Shown: in pieces, positions 44,780-57,103 of the stretch | How positions within the stretch are numbered: the first letter of the stretch is position 1 | Layout of the letters: the number at the start of each line of letters is the position of its first letter | From: Echiichthys vipera | Lineage: Eukaryota; Chordata; Actinopteri; Perciformes; Trachinidae | Assembly (NCBI GenBank): GCA_963691815.1 | Contig: OY829648.1 | Location: forward strand, 27,639,917-27,703,916 | Length of the DNA: 64,000 bases | Reading direction: 5' to 3' | The notes under the pieces: model-generated | The model's database searches: none | Seen by the model: only the letters and a program-made list of their open reading frames with translations | Told to the model about the DNA's origin: nothing | Position numbers and translations under genes: made by a program

Positions 44780-46115
44780 GCCATGCTACAGATGGGCCTG
44801 AACTACACCGGACACAATCTTCCCCTTCATCGTCCCCCTCTTGACCTGGACTGACCGCTGACCCTAAAAGTCTTCAGTTCTGAGAATGTCATCCTTCTCT
44901 GTGTACTTATCCCAGTCTGCCCTTGCAGAGCCATCAGTCTAAAAGTGCTTTCAGATACTGTAATTGACTTGTGAGCTTTGTAACTGCATTAAGTAATGCT
45001 GTCTTGCGCTAAAAAAAACCCCAATGTGACAGATGTTGCGGTTAAGTCTACACAGTCTGTACAAGACTGACATTTTAAGTGTTGATTAGACCTGACATTT
45101 AATTGTGGTTTGAACTGTTATACCAAATTCAATGGTGGCCAGACATTAGTTTTTTTGAGCTGCCCTTATCTTAGTTGCCTTCGCAGGGTGGGGTAAAGGG
45201 ATCGAATTACTGCTGGTTACACAACGAGGGGCCAGCTGTTTCAGTAACTCACCTCCCGCCTGCTTTACTCATGTAGCTGAGTGAAAATTGTCAGTCGTTA
45301 GCCCTCAAGCACACGGTAGTGGTTGTCCTCTGTCACAGCTTTCCATTTGCTTGTTAACTGTGCTTCTGTGAATATGGTCAAGTAGTGGCACGTACCTTGT
45401 AGCCTTATGAATTGGTAAACTTTACTAAGGGTGGGTGGGTGTATGGGGGAGGTGGTGTCAGCCACTGCAGAATGGCACCCATTCAAACTGCCAGATGCTT
45501 GGAGATCATGCGAGAACTAAACTTCTTACAACACTAGGCCTAGAGCTCCAACGTATCAAACCTCACACTAACTGTTGAATGAACTTTTTTGACATTCAAA
45601 AGTAAATCACTATATGAAATATGACTGTCTTTGTGAGCAAAACAGCAGACCATCTCGTGCCAACTATCTGTCTAGTGATGTCCTGTGTTACTCATCCTCT
45701 GTAATGGGTCAGTGTCCAGTCCCTTTGTCTTCCAGTTGCTATGCAGATTGTTCTGTTAAATAGCAATGGCCCTTTTTATCAGCCTTACAACTAGAAAGAT
45801 ACAAACCAGGTAGAGATGATGTCTAGGTGCATTTTTAATGGACAACTGGAAGGTATGTTAATTGTTCCTTTAAAAGCTCTTGGAACACCACCCCCCCCCC
45901 ATGCCCCCCAGTTATCCTAATTAGTTTATTTTGCCTGAGGAGTGCAGATTTAGCCCTGCTAGCTGCTAATTCAACATCTTGCATCAGCCTACCTTGGTTT
46001 ATATCCTCCTAGCATCGAATGAAAGATTATGCAAATATCATTGAAGTGAACGGTTACGGATGACACTGGAAAAGAAATTGTCCAAAAAGTCAATAAAAAA
46101 TGAAAATCTCTGTTG
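44780..46115 (+). other. hdlbp: hdlbp 3' UTR
   Basis: It extends from the TAA at 44777-44779 to just beyond the AATAAA at 46092-46097, about 1.33 kb. A C-rich run lies at 45890-45908. No repeat insertion is seen. Cleavage is inferred 15-25 nt after the signal. Confidence 0.7.
46092..46097 (+). terminator. hdlbp: hdlbp polyadenylation signal
   Basis: Canonical AATAAA followed by a GT-rich stretch (CTCTGTTGCG) within 25 nt. It is the clearest polyadenylation signal I see downstream of the stop codon. Confidence 0.7.
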
Positions 46116-46732
46116 CGCATCCTTCTGATTTATTTGTAAGAGTGATTCATGGACTATATAACACAACCTAAAATTAACAATACTGGTGAATCTGGCACAA
46201 GCTGATGCAGCTGTGGCATCATACTGCTGATACTCTGTATGGATATACTGTAGAACAGTGGGTTCTTACCTTCTGGCCTGAGGGTGGTGCTAGAGGAATG
46301 GTCATTATTAGAATCTACTCATGGGATTTTGGGTTCTCTAGGGGGATATTTCCAATATCAGTAGCTGTACCAAATTTGAGAAAGTAAAATATTAATTTAA
46401 AGTTGCTCATAAGGTATTTATTTTGTGTTTTAAGTATCCTGTAAATTGATAGACGTGTGAAACGTGAAACAAACTGCATGGAGTCTCACACACACTTGGC
46501 TAAATATGCTTGTAAAAAATGTAAAACGTATAGAAACCTTTTTCTTTTTCAAACTGGGAGGGTCAGTGGGGTCAATCCTTTGCATTGGGTATATATAATA
46601 TTTATGAACATTTTCGGCTTGACCGTGGCACTAGTGGGGAAAAATCAGGAAGGGAACCAAAATTAGTATGATTTTTCCTGCCGTGAATATCTTGCAATTG
46701 TAATTTGGTCAGTTTGGAGTATGCAGCATCCA
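46116..46732. other. Intergenic downstream of hdlbp
   Basis: No gene recognised. ACAGTGGGTTCTTACCTTCTGGC near 46255 resembles a dispersed repeat of the CAGTGGTTCTCAACCTTTT kind. Confidence 0.5.
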
Positions 46733-47080
46733 GTCCACTCCAGCTTTATTTGTTAAGCACTTTAAAAACAACCAATGTTGGCCAAAGTGCTGTACAGACG
46801 AACAAATATGACACCCTGAATAAAAAAATACAAAAGTTACATATAAAATACAACAATTAATTAAAATGCATAAAACATGAATAAAAATAACAAGTTAAAA
46901 TACATCAAATATAAGCCATGCAATAAAAGCAGTCAAGATAATGAAATCAAATAAAGTCGACATCCTACTGGGTATCAAAGGTCACGGAGAAGAGATGGGT
47001 TTTTAGGATTGATTTAAAAACGGAGAGTGAAGAGTCCTGTGTAACGTGCAGAGGCAGATTGTGCAGTATGAATTAACCTG
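46733..47080 (-). mobile_element. Retroposon 3' fragment
   Basis: On the minus strand the end reads TTTAAAGTGCTTAACAAATAAAGCTGG, with an AATAAA, matching the usual 3' terminus of a fish non-LTR repeat. The upstream part is AT-rich and non-coding. Confidence 0.6.
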
Positions 47081-47229
47081 GGTGCCACCATAGACTGTAT
47101 GGTACTCGCTGCAAAGTTTGGATTTCACCAAAGTCTTATATCCATCCTCTAACATAATGGATACCTGTAACAAGAGATGTGGTTGAATGTAATGAACTCA
47201 CTGTCCACAATATCACTGTCATTTTTACA

Positions 47230-47690
47230 GATTTCATTTAAAATATCTAAACAGCGCCCTCGCGTGGTTGTGGCCCAACAGTGTAACACCGTCACCTAAG
47301 TCCAGACAGGTACAGTTGTCATGGTTTCAGTAGAAGGAGTTACAAGGCGGTAACTGTCGCGCCAACGCGTGACGTTATCTGTTAAGGGACGATTCTCTGG
47401 AAAAGACACTTTGAATTCAATTGTGGAGCATGTCACTTCAAAAGAGAAGGTCAACATCATTTATTGAAACAACTCTGGCACAAGTTAGCTATCTAAGGTG
47501 TTGCTAATGCTGTCAAAGAACTTTTAGTTAACTAACGTCAGTAAAAAATAGTTAGCTACAGTTGCTAGCAAGCAGCCATGGCGTGACGATGAGCTCTTTC
47601 AATAACATGACCAACACGGCAAAGAATGGGCCTCAACCGAAGACTGTATGAAAAACATGAAATAATAAGGTGAGTCAGATACACCAACCC
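47230..47690 (+). promoter_or_regulatory. Candidate promoter and first exon of an unidentified gene
   Basis: A CpG-rich patch in AT-rich surroundings holds CGCGCCAACGCG (E2F-like) next to GTGACGTTATC (CRE-like) near 47359-47381. Further on, GCAGCCATGGCG has a strong start context but stops after two codons (ATG GCG TGA). A 20-codon frame follows from 47589 (MSSFNNMTNTAKNGPQPKTV), then a good splice donor AAG/GTGAGTCAG at 47670. No downstream exon can be assigned, so this is a structural guess. Confidence 0.3.
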
Positions 47691-48059
47691 TGTCTGTCCT
47701 CAGTTTCTTTACTTAGTCTTTCCTTATGTTCAGTCAGGTATGTTGTTACTGAGGTGTTGATTGACACCGTGCTCTATTTGCTCATGGTGTTTGCCATGAC
47801 ACTAGCTGGTATAATAAAGTGACCAGATTTCTGAGACAAAATCCGGGGACATTTTTGGTTCAGAGGCGTAAAAACCTCCAAAACATGACCGGTATTAAGT
47901 CAGTTTGATTTTCAACATGGTTTGCATTTAAACCATTTAATTGAATTTTGTCAAACCACGTGTGCAACATAAAGACTAACATTCCTCATTCCCCTTATCA
48001 CAAGACTTGCTTTTAAATTATGTATTTCTTTCATGATTGTTTTGCAAAAATTAAATCTA

Positions 48060-48352
48060 TTATGCTTCCTTGGAGTTTGCATATTCTCCCCGTGTCTGCG
48101 TGGGTTTTCTCCGGGTTCTCCGGTTTCCTCCCACAGTCCAAAGACGTGCAGGTGTTCGGTTCATTGATGACTCTAAATTGCCCGTAGGTGTGAATGGTTG
48201 TCTGTCTCTGTTTGTCTCTATGTGCCCTGTGATAGACTGGCGTCCTGTCCAGGGTGGACCCCGCCTCACGCCCGATGTCAGCTGGGATCGGCTCCAGCCC
48301 CCCGTGACCCCGACCCTGGGATAAGCGGTTGAAGATGAATGAATGAATGATG
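48060..48352 (+). mobile_element. L2-like LINE 3' fragment with (TGAA)n tail
   Basis: TTGGAGTTTGCATATTCTCC through GTGATAGACTGGCGTCCTG to GGATAAGCGGTTGAAGATGA, then a short GAATGAATGAATGA tail. This is a very common fish LINE 3' end. ORFs on both strands here (for example minus 48411-48031) are repeat-derived. Confidence 0.75.
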
Positions 48353-49084
48353 CTTCCTTTTGACATAGGGATGTCAAACCACTTTGAAACATAAATACTA
48401 ACATTCCTCATGTATCACAGGGCTTGTTTTTGAATAATATATCTTTTAATGATTTTTTACAACATTTAAATTTATTATGCTTTCTTATCTTTTGACCTGG
48501 AGATGTCAAACCACTTTGGCTTTAGCCTGTGAGTAGTAGGGTGCGCAACTTTATCTTTAGTTTGGTCAACATTTACGTTTTTTCCTTATTTTCTTTATTC
48601 CATTTTCGGATCTTTCAGTCACAGTGAAAACCGGGGACAGGTCACTTAAACGGCGACGTCTGGTCCCCCTGTAGTATGAAGCCTGCTGACTTTGAATGAT
48701 TTGACATTTCTCCAGTTGTGCGTGTACTGTTGATAGTCTGTAACGTTAGTTATTGTTTGTAGCCTGTGGTTTATTTTCTCATGGAGCTTTTATAAGTAAT
48801 GCTCTTTGATAAGTAACAGCCTAACTAGAATACTGTGGGCCTTGTAGGATATTTGTTTTTCAAGAGTATTCAATAGTAATTACTATGTAAATCATGTATC
48901 TTTATATGTGTATCTACATCACATTTTAAATGTGTCTGAAAAAATACATTAACATAAACCCCACATTATTACTAAAGATATTGGCCTATTCGTGGGGGAA
49001 AATCTACCCATTTAATTTCCACAGCGTCGATGATTGGCTTACTGGCCTAAGGTAGCTATCCCTTCCACTTGTATGTTTAACATT
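48353..49084. other. Intergenic, short local duplication
   Basis: GATGTCAAACCACTTTG occurs at about 48370 and again at about 48504, and a related TGTCAAACCACGTGTG near 47949, with similar following text (CATTCCTCAT...CACA). These are degenerate local repeats. No gene is seen. Confidence 0.5.
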
Positions 49085-49400
49085 AAAACATCATTCATTC
49101 ATTCATCTTCAACCGATGTCCCTATTGGAGTCGCAAGGGGGCTGGAGCCGATCCCAGCTGACATTGGGCGTGAGGCGGGGGACACCCTGGACAGGACGCC
49201 AGTCTATCACAGGGACAAACAGAGACAGACAAACAATCACACTCACATTCACACCTACGGGCAATTTAGAATCATCAATGAAACTAACACGTGCATGTCT
49301 TTGGACCTCTGGGGGAAGCCAGAGAACCCGGAGAGAACCCACACAGACACGGGGAGAACATGCAAACTCTACACAGAAGGGACCCAGCCGGGATTTGGAC
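49085..49400 (-). mobile_element. L2-like LINE 3' fragment (minus orientation)
   Basis: The same family as 48060-48352, reversed: it begins CATTCATTCATTCATCTTCAACCG and runs to GGGGAGAACATGCAAACTC and GGGACCCAGCCGGGATT. It extends further 5' than the other two copies. Confidence 0.75.
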
Positions 49401-50564
49401 CAGGAACCCTCTTGCTGCTAGGCACATTCACAGTGTTTATGTTTACATCTTTGAAAAGGTCCATATCTTTTTTTTAATTTTCAATTTGGTGATTGTGTTA
49501 CCACAGAAACTATAGAGCCCTACCTTGATACTGCCTTCAGTATGTTGCCGGCACACAGCGGGCCCCCATCAAAAGACACTTGCCACCGTGCCTCACAACT
49601 TTAATGCGGGACACCCTAACAGAGTATGTTGTATCCAACCAGAACAAAGTGCTATTTCACTGATAGCAGTAAACTACAAATGCAATTGCTCCTCCAACCT
49701 AAATAGCACTTCCTACTAAACTACCACCTACTAAAAACTACCTTTCCTACCCCTTAAAACTACCTAAAGGGAAACGTGTTATCAGTGTTTATTTTTGTTT
49801 CCTTGGTATGCTCTTTCAATATTGGGAATTTTAAAAATCTCCTCCCTTTTGTGGCTTACACGTGTACCTGTTTTTGAAATATTTGAACAAAAAAGGGTGG
49901 GGGTGAATTTATTTCCCTCATCCTCTCTCCTCTAGAGAGCCGATAGAGGTACACTCTCAACACTCATGTTGAGCACTCCTGTGTATTTGAAAGAAGCGAC
50001 GTAAAGCTCTCACCCCTGCTTTGAGGCATAATCATGACACAATTAAGATAATTTCACAACCACTGCTGGTGGCGAGAAAAGCAATTTTTACGCCTTGTAA
50101 TCGAGTCTGGCTGTCAGATTAAGATAGCAGGTGATTTGAGGGAAATTGTCTTGGCTAACTCTTTGGAGTGGGATCCAGGTGGCCTCAGGTATGTCTTTGT
50201 CCATTGAGGTTGCCTGTAAGGTAATATAGTTCTGATTTTGAAAATGAAAGAAACATTTGACTGGTGGATTTGTGTCTCTGGGCATTTGTCGTCTTATTAC
50301 TTGCCTCTTCTGCCATCTAGTTCTGCATCTTGTGACTTAAAAGAGCCAACTGGCGTGTTATCTGCGTCTCACTTTCTTTTTCTGTCTCCTTTTTCTGTCT
50401 CTCACGTGCCATCCAAGGACAACCTCAGAATTCAACACATACTTTATGAGATTACCTTATGTTGAGGTGAAAGTCTGTGCAGGATGTTAGCTTCTCGAAG
50501 CCGATAAATTCACAAAGAGTTTGGTAATAAAAAAGAATACCCTCTTAAATGCTTGATGATAGTT
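49401..50564. other. Intergenic, nothing recognised
   Basis: No coding-like or repeat structure identified. Confidence 0.55.
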
Positions 50565-50640
50565 CAAGGTAAGGCAAGTTTATTTGTACAGAACTCTTCA
50601 ACAACAAAGCTTTGCCTTAAATGAATGAACTTACCTTGTG
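50565..50640 (-). mobile_element. Short retroposon terminus
   Basis: CAAGGTAAGGCAAGTTTATTTGTACAG-type sequence is the complement of a frequent fish retroposon 3' end. Only this end is recognisable. Confidence 0.4.
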
Positions 50641-51310
50641 GTTCCTTGGTTTTACCTGCTTTACAGAAGACAAATAAATCGGATTTAAAGTGAGAGACAT
50701 AAAATAGAAGATTAAAATGGTCTAAAATTTAATAAAAAAAGATCAACAGGAGAATAACAACTGCAGTACAGTATAGTGAGTGATATGAATGTTTTTAAAG
50801 ATAAAGATATCTTTTCTGTGTTATTTTTCAGTTCATTTGTCTCAGTTGATTTCTTTTGCCTTATAAATTGTGTTAATATGTAAGTGCTTAAAAAGTATTA
50901 AAAGTTGATAAATTAACTGAGCAATAATTAAGGCCCTTAAAAAGGTAATAAAAAGTCTTAAACCCCATTTTGGTGGGCAAATTCTTGTGCTTTATCTCCA
51001 CCCTGTCTATCTGAATCATGTTGCATTGATACAGTGGCTTAAGGAGTTCTTACAAACTAAGACGGTTTAGTTGTGCAATCTTTAAGTATAGAAAGTTGAA
51101 GTTTGTCACTTACGTAACCGGTTAGAACTTGAAGTGGCGATGAAGTCTCAAGTGTTTGTAAAGGGTCTTAAAGGTATTAAATGTAACTTCAGGATTCCTG
51201 CATTTGCCCTGAAAGTGCACACAAAGTCAATTCACATTTTCATTGTAGATTTTTGAATACAACACAAAAAAGGGTATACACTGAAAATCAGACTGCTTCA
51301 CCATTATGTT

Positions 51311-51830
51311 TCATTACATTGATTTAGCTGACGCCAAAGCGATGTACAGTGTATTCAGCCATGAAGATACCACCCAATAATTGCAAGAATCATACGAGTA
51401 CATAGAATTAATCAAATAAGCAAAACTGCTTTAAGTGCTACATTCATGAAACAAGGGTTAGAAAAGTTTTTTTGTCATCTTTTCATGGGCCAAGAGCCAG
51501 TCTGAACAGTGAGTTTTTAGTCTGCCACAGGAGATGTGTACGGTTTCAGATGTTCTGATGCCAGTGGGGAGCTTGTTCCACCATCGTGGAGCCAGGACAG
51601 CAACCAGTCTGGATTTTGTTGAAGTTAAGCTAAGGTGCATTTTGTTTAAGCTTTCATAATCCTTGAGATAACGTGATTGCACCCCCCACCCGGTGGCAAA
51701 TTCAATTGATTGGGCATGATTGAGAAAGGCACAAGCCTTTGTACATAAGGTCCCACAATTCACTGTGTTCATCCATACCAACAACCAAACCATGAAGTCC
51801 AAGGGACTCCCTGACACCCCTGCATTCAAG
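51311..51830 (-). mobile_element. LINE remnant with C-terminal ORF2 fragment
   Basis: The left edge GATTTAGCTGACGCCAAAGCGATGTACAG resembles a widespread fish repeat end. Minus-strand translation includes LVAVLAPRWWNKLPTGIRTS followed by CGRLKTH, the usual last segment of a non-LTR reverse-transcriptase ORF. The frame is open from 51829 to 51458, but the upstream part has no recognised domain. It is 5'-truncated. Confidence 0.65.
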
Positions 51831-52205
51831 ACCTTTGTTCACAGCAGACACTTGTCATTGCAGAATAAGCGCAAGTGTTACTAACATTAACGATGATGAC
51901 TATATTCTATTCAGTGTCCCAGACAGCCATGAAATTGTGACAGTGAGCCAGAATGAACAGTACCAGGACCCTGGAACCGAAGCAGCTAAATGGAATTCAG
52001 CCATCAATAATTTAATTATGTACACCTGTGCTTTTTCTACAGTGACATGTCAAAATATCTTCTTCTGGGGAAAAGGCCTTTTATGTTGAGGCACGAATCT
52101 AGCCATAGCCTAAGGAATAAAAAAAATCACCAAGACAGGGTTGCACCATAAATCCATCACCAAGTTTGTGTGAAGTCCTTCCTAAATTCTTAGTGGTGAG
52201 TAGTA
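51831..52205. other. Intergenic, nothing recognised
   Basis: Contains a chance 84-codon plus-strand ORF (51835-52089) without similarity. Confidence 0.5.
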
Positions 52206-52720
52206 AGGCTGCAACTAACGACTATTTTGATAATCGATTATTTTGTCGACAATTACTTTGGTTCATCTATTATTAATCGGATAAAAAGAAAAAAGCTAAA
52301 TTTAAAGATTTTTTTAAGCGCAAATTTATTTCCAGTCATAGCAAAGTAGAGGACGTTGTTGCGATGGTGAGATGAGTGATACTTTTGTTCAGCACGTTCT
52401 CTGTAAAGTTAACCAGTACGGAATGAAAGAATGGAGCTAACTGCTAGCAACCCGCTAGTTAGCAGCCAGAAAATAAGCCAAATAGCAAGCTAGAAACCAG
52501 CGGGAACACTGGGTCTTACGGTCTCTCACCCTCACACCTCCCCGCTAAGCGACATCTTCTCTGTGGCTGCAGTCTGCAACACTCCCAATGAAGTATGTCT
52601 GCAGTGGCCGGAAATGAGTGTTTTCTCTCCATTTTGTGATGGATCAGTGTAGCCTGATGTAGCTTTAACAAGCACTATCTTTGGAAAAGGATTTTTTTAA
52701 ACAGGTTAACACACGCTGCT
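52206..52720. mobile_element. Probable hAT-like MITE (one end clear)
   Basis: The left end AAGGCTGCAACTAACGACTA, then TTTTGATAATCGATTATTTTG, is a familiar vertebrate hAT-type terminus. The interior has CpG-containing sequence. The right end is not identifiable, so the boundary is a guess. Confidence 0.45.
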
Positions 52721-53000
52721 GCTTTCCATAGACATTGCATGGCAGCTTGCCGCCGGCAGCTGGTGTGTTTGTGGCCATCTATAACTGATCAATGATGAAC
52801 AGGTTTGTATAATATCTTCCGAAAAGTTATTACAGTGCATACTTTTTCGTAGGTATATGTATGAACACTGAATGAGAACAGCCTGCTTGGTTTGCACCAT
52901 CAAAACCTAAAAGATTTCTGTGTAACTTGTTATTAGCGACACCAGTGGCTGTACTGCAGTCGTCGTGTTGCTCGCACCCGCGTTATAATAATAACGCATT

Positions 53001-53349
53001 TAAGATATACAGTATAATCCACACAGTACCTTTAACAAGTGTTCGCTAATAAATACATGTAAGATATACAGTATAACCCACACAGTACCTTTAACAAGTG
53101 TTCGCTAATAAATACATGTAAGATATGCAGTATAATCCACACAGTACCTTTAACAAGTGTTCGCTAATAAATACATGTAAGATATACAGTATAACCCACA
53201 CAGTACCTTTAACAAGTGTTCGCTAATAAATACATGTAAGATATACAGTATAATCCACACAGTACCTTTAACAAGTGTTAGCTAATAAATACATGTAAGA
53301 TATACAGTATAATCCACACAGTACCTTTAACAAGTGTTAGCTAATAAAG
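53001..53349. repeat. 59-bp minisatellite, about six copies
   Basis: Units begin TAAGATATACAGTATAATCC at 53001, 53060, 53119, 53178, 53237 and 53296, an exact 59-bp period. Differences are single bases: AT/AC in the ATAATCC/ATAACCC stretch, TATGC in unit three, and TTCGC versus TTAGC in the last two. Each unit contains AATAAATACATG. Confidence 0.97.
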
Positions 53350-56300
53350 ACTTTAGTCATGTGCAAGCATATCTTTGTTTAATCCCTTTTTAATAAAACG
53401 TTTTCCTATGAAACATTTGTAGCTCCTCCAGTCAAAAACAATCAACGATGTAGACGACATCACTGTAGCATCATGAGCTATAGCACAAGTTCCAAATATA
53501 ACCTCACAATTACTGGGTGTAAATACTTCTTAATAATATATCTCTGTGTAATAGCTAATGATGTGAATTATAAGGGTGTAAGAGTATAAGTGATGCTGTT
53601 AACTCTAAACTCTTACATTATATCAAGGCTAAGTTTGAATTGAAGAACACCTGGTGCAACCTGGCCCGGGGCTCTTCTTAGAGCTGGCCATGAATTAAAT
53701 GTTCCCCTCACAAAAAAAATCTATTGTCAAGTGAATCTTTAACAAAAGAAAATGTGCAAAAGCTGAAGGGGTACTTTTTAAGCCACTGTATCCACCCATT
53801 TCCATTATCCTTACTATTTTTTAGCATAAACAACTACTGTCATTATTATAATAGTGTATGTTGTATAGAATCAAATGAGCAAGCAGATTTCTCCCTCCAC
53901 TAGATGGCATTAACAGACTTGAATTTGATATTCCCTCAGCCAGGACCAGCTTTCACACACCACCTTGCTCAGTGTGTACAGTATAAATCCCCCATCTTTT
54001 AAGTTAAATGCTGAAAGGTAAAGATTATTTGATGCATTCACTGAACATTACCTTGTAAAACATTATGATTATTTTCTGCAAATATTTCAAGTCCAGTTTC
54101 TTTGGCTCTTCCGACTGATTGTCTCTTGGTTAATCCAAGAGAATGATTGCCGTCCTTGTAGCTTTAGCAGAAATTCACATGAATATGTTTTCAGCATTAG
54201 AGGCACTTCAGATTCGAAAGGTGCATGTGCAACCTTTAATTTTTAAAAGACCATTTACTATACCATTTAAAAAAAGAGTATAACCATTTAGATGCATCGA
54301 CGGCTTTATATTTGATATTGTATATTGCCATTTCAACAGATTTATTAAATAAATTAGTTGTATTACAGTGTCATGTAGTAGTAATGAGGGCGATTGCTTA
54401 TATCCTGTGTGTTTGAATTCATCTGTGAGGAGTTGAATATCATGGCTGTGGCATTCATCATAAAGTTTCTCCAGTTTTGACACAGAAAAAAAAATCAAGT
54501 CTGGCTTGAATCTCTAATTTTCATATTTCTTTGCTAAAAAAAACTCCATTTGTGCGTCTGTCTAGGTCAATTTGGAGTTTAAGGCCCTGGCAATAAATGG
54601 CAGAGGCAGACTGTGGAATCCCCTGTGATTGAGACTGGAAGGGTTCAATCAAGTGATGAGAGGCAACATATATGCATGCAAGTGAATACAATGTGTGACT
54701 CCATTAAAAAAAAAAGAAAAAAAAGAAGAAAAAGAAACAGCCAATTCGCCGTCTGATTTGTCCTGCATTGGTTTGGCTCGGTCAAGTTGAAAATCAGGAA
54801 CCATATTTTCTTGAATCCGTTGACAGGACACAAGTACCATATCCTAAGATTTGAGCGAGAGACTGGTTGGTCCACGCCAAAAGTATTCATTTGATTGTGT
54901 CAGAACTTCTGCCAAGATTTGGACAGGCAAGGTTAGGAATAATAACTAGAGACCATCTTGCAGTGGGATTACACCAGCCACAAAGCCAAATCTAGAGTTG
55001 TTACGTTATGATACCAGTAATGCTACAGATACTGCCTAAAATGCTGATATCGGTATCGTGACTACGCAAGTCTGCACCGACCTGATACCACATGCCGCAC
55101 TATCAAGACAAACAAACAGAGAAACTCAGATTACAACACACAGAGGGAGAGTGACTTCATTCTCTTCTCATTACTTCACTATGTCTTGTAACATCAAATA
55201 TTTGTTTGCTGCTATATTAATGCTCAGAGTATTGAGTACAGAACCGTCAAATATTTAATTACATAATTAATGTTTGCGTGATGAGTTAATAAAGCCACAC
55301 AATTGTCCTTTGATCATATAATCCATCACAGATCCATCAGAATATTCCTATGATTTATGCAATTACGGACTTGGCCCTCAACTCAAGCAATGCTAAATCA
55401 AGAAAAAAATTTCCATCGAACTAAAGGCCCATTTTCCAACTAACCTCACCGGAACTCAAGTGTTTTACTACTGCTTGTTTGAAAGGAACAGAAGTGGATC
55501 TTGTAAATGATCCGGTGTAACCGAAGACACCATAGGTCAACAGCTACCTACAGATAAACCAACTGAAACTAACAAAGTAAAAATATAAGAACTCAGAAGG
55601 TGTTAATCATTTTAAAGATTATAATTCAAAACAATGTTTATTATTATACTCAAGGCATTGCTATCATTAAGTGTCCCGTGTCCATCTCGAGTTTGTTAAT
55701 GCTTATTTTCTCTTTGCATCTTTTCGGTTTATTGTGGAGAAAATGATCCAAATAAAGCAGTTATTTTATAAAAGTAACTCCAAATCAGGTCATGCAATCT
55801 GTACCTAAACACATCCAGATGTTAGTCACCCGGCTGGTATGAAGTTGCGTTTTATTGTATCACTAAAACAAAGTATGGAGAGAGAAAAACACCTCCAGGT
55901 GAGTTCCTCCCTAAAGAGGTGTTTGATAGCACAAATAGCCTCATGTTCCTGCACGCTCTACCCGCAGCTGCTCATATCTCTCATTGCTCAGCCTTGTTTT
56001 TAAGGCAACCTCAGCACAACAAAGTGATGTACAGACAAGATGGCACAGCTCTGCTGTTTGTTGTTGAATCTCTAGCTTATAATTTTAAACGTCTTTTTGC
56101 TTCATTAACATTAAAGCTAGTGTAATTGCCAGTGTAATTAACTAGGCTATATTTTGATTTTAACAAGATAAATGAGTTTCTTTTCCATTCTAGTTCTTTG
56201 CATTGACATTAACAACTGTGTTATTTTATGATTAGGAAGCAAGTTATAGGTGTAACAATATTTCCCTATTACATTGAAAATTACTTTTTATTTATTTGGA

Positions 56301-56589
56301 TCCCTATTAACTACCACCGAGGCAGCAATTACTCTTCATGGGGAAGACGCAAGTACCTGTTAACTATTAACCAATGTTTTTTGAAGTTTAGTTTGCTTTC
56401 ATTTCTGTATTGCCTGCAAATATGTTAGTAAACTCTTGAAAGTAGTTTGAAACAATCAAGAAACAATCAAGTCAGCTTTAATTTATGTCACTGTTATAAT
56501 ATTGTTGTGTAATAATAAGTATGTAATTTAAATGCAAAATATGTCATTCTCTGATGCCAGGGGTCTCTCAATTAAACAGAAACAAAAGA
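53350..56589. other. Intergenic, mostly unrecognised
   Basis: No gene seen. A purine-rich A/G run lies at 54703-54739. A fragment near 55010-55100 (GATATCGGTATCGTG) resembles a hAT-type MITE end. Remaining ORFs are short and unlike known proteins. Confidence 0.55.
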
Positions 56590-56800
56590 CGGTTTCGGGG
56601 GCGTTGTGAAGTGTGGGATCATGGGAGTTGTATTCCTCACCACCATTGCTGTAATTGCAGTCAGCTTCTTCCTGTTACGATTCCTTCAGTGTTCATCGTT
56701 TAGGTGTTTTTTTATCGGGAGCTGAATTATACGCACAGGTCTCCTACTCTCCAAAACAGACTTGATTCAAACCGATATCACTGAATAAAGCAATTGCAAG
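56590..56800 (+). promoter_or_regulatory. Weak candidate promoter and leader exon
   Basis: GATCATGGGAGTTGTATTC near 56618-56635 is, on the other strand, close to the ACTACAAYTCCCA motif found in many vertebrate core promoters. CTTCTTCCTGTTACG near 56663-56680 contains an ETS-type CTTCCTG. CpGs cluster at 56590-56605. A donor-like AAG/GTAATT follows at 56801. No downstream exon was found, so this is suggestive only. Confidence 0.22.
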
Positions 56801-56911
56801 GTAATTATCAGTGTTTCTCAGATGTTTGTTAACTATTGCTCAGCTTGTTTCTCTGATTAACTTAAGGTCAAGATGTCCTTAGATTAAAATCCTTCATCTG
56901 GTTAAAATAGA

Positions 56912-57103
56912 GTATTCATTCATTCATTCATTCATCTTCAACCGCTTGTCCCTGTTGGGGTCACGGGGGGGCTGAAGCCGATCCCAGCTGACATCGGGCG
57001 TGAGGCGGGGTCCACCCTGGACAAGATGCCAGTCTATCACAGGGCACATAGAGACGAACAGAGACAGACAACCATTCACACCTACGGGTGATTTTAGAGT
57101 CAT
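56912..57103 (-). mobile_element. L2-like LINE 3' fragment
   Basis: A third copy of the family at 48060 and 49085: CATTCATTCATTCATCTTCAACCGCTTG through GACATCGGGCGTGAGGCGGGG to CACACCTACGGGTGAT. It is shorter than the others. Confidence 0.75.

Noticed and set aside
48031..49477. ORFs of 126 and 147 codons
   Set aside because: They coincide with L2-like 3' UTR fragments, which are non-coding in the source element.
53001..53349. CRISPR-like array of direct repeats
   Set aside because: Units are contiguous 59-bp tandem copies without spacers, and the DNA is vertebrate.
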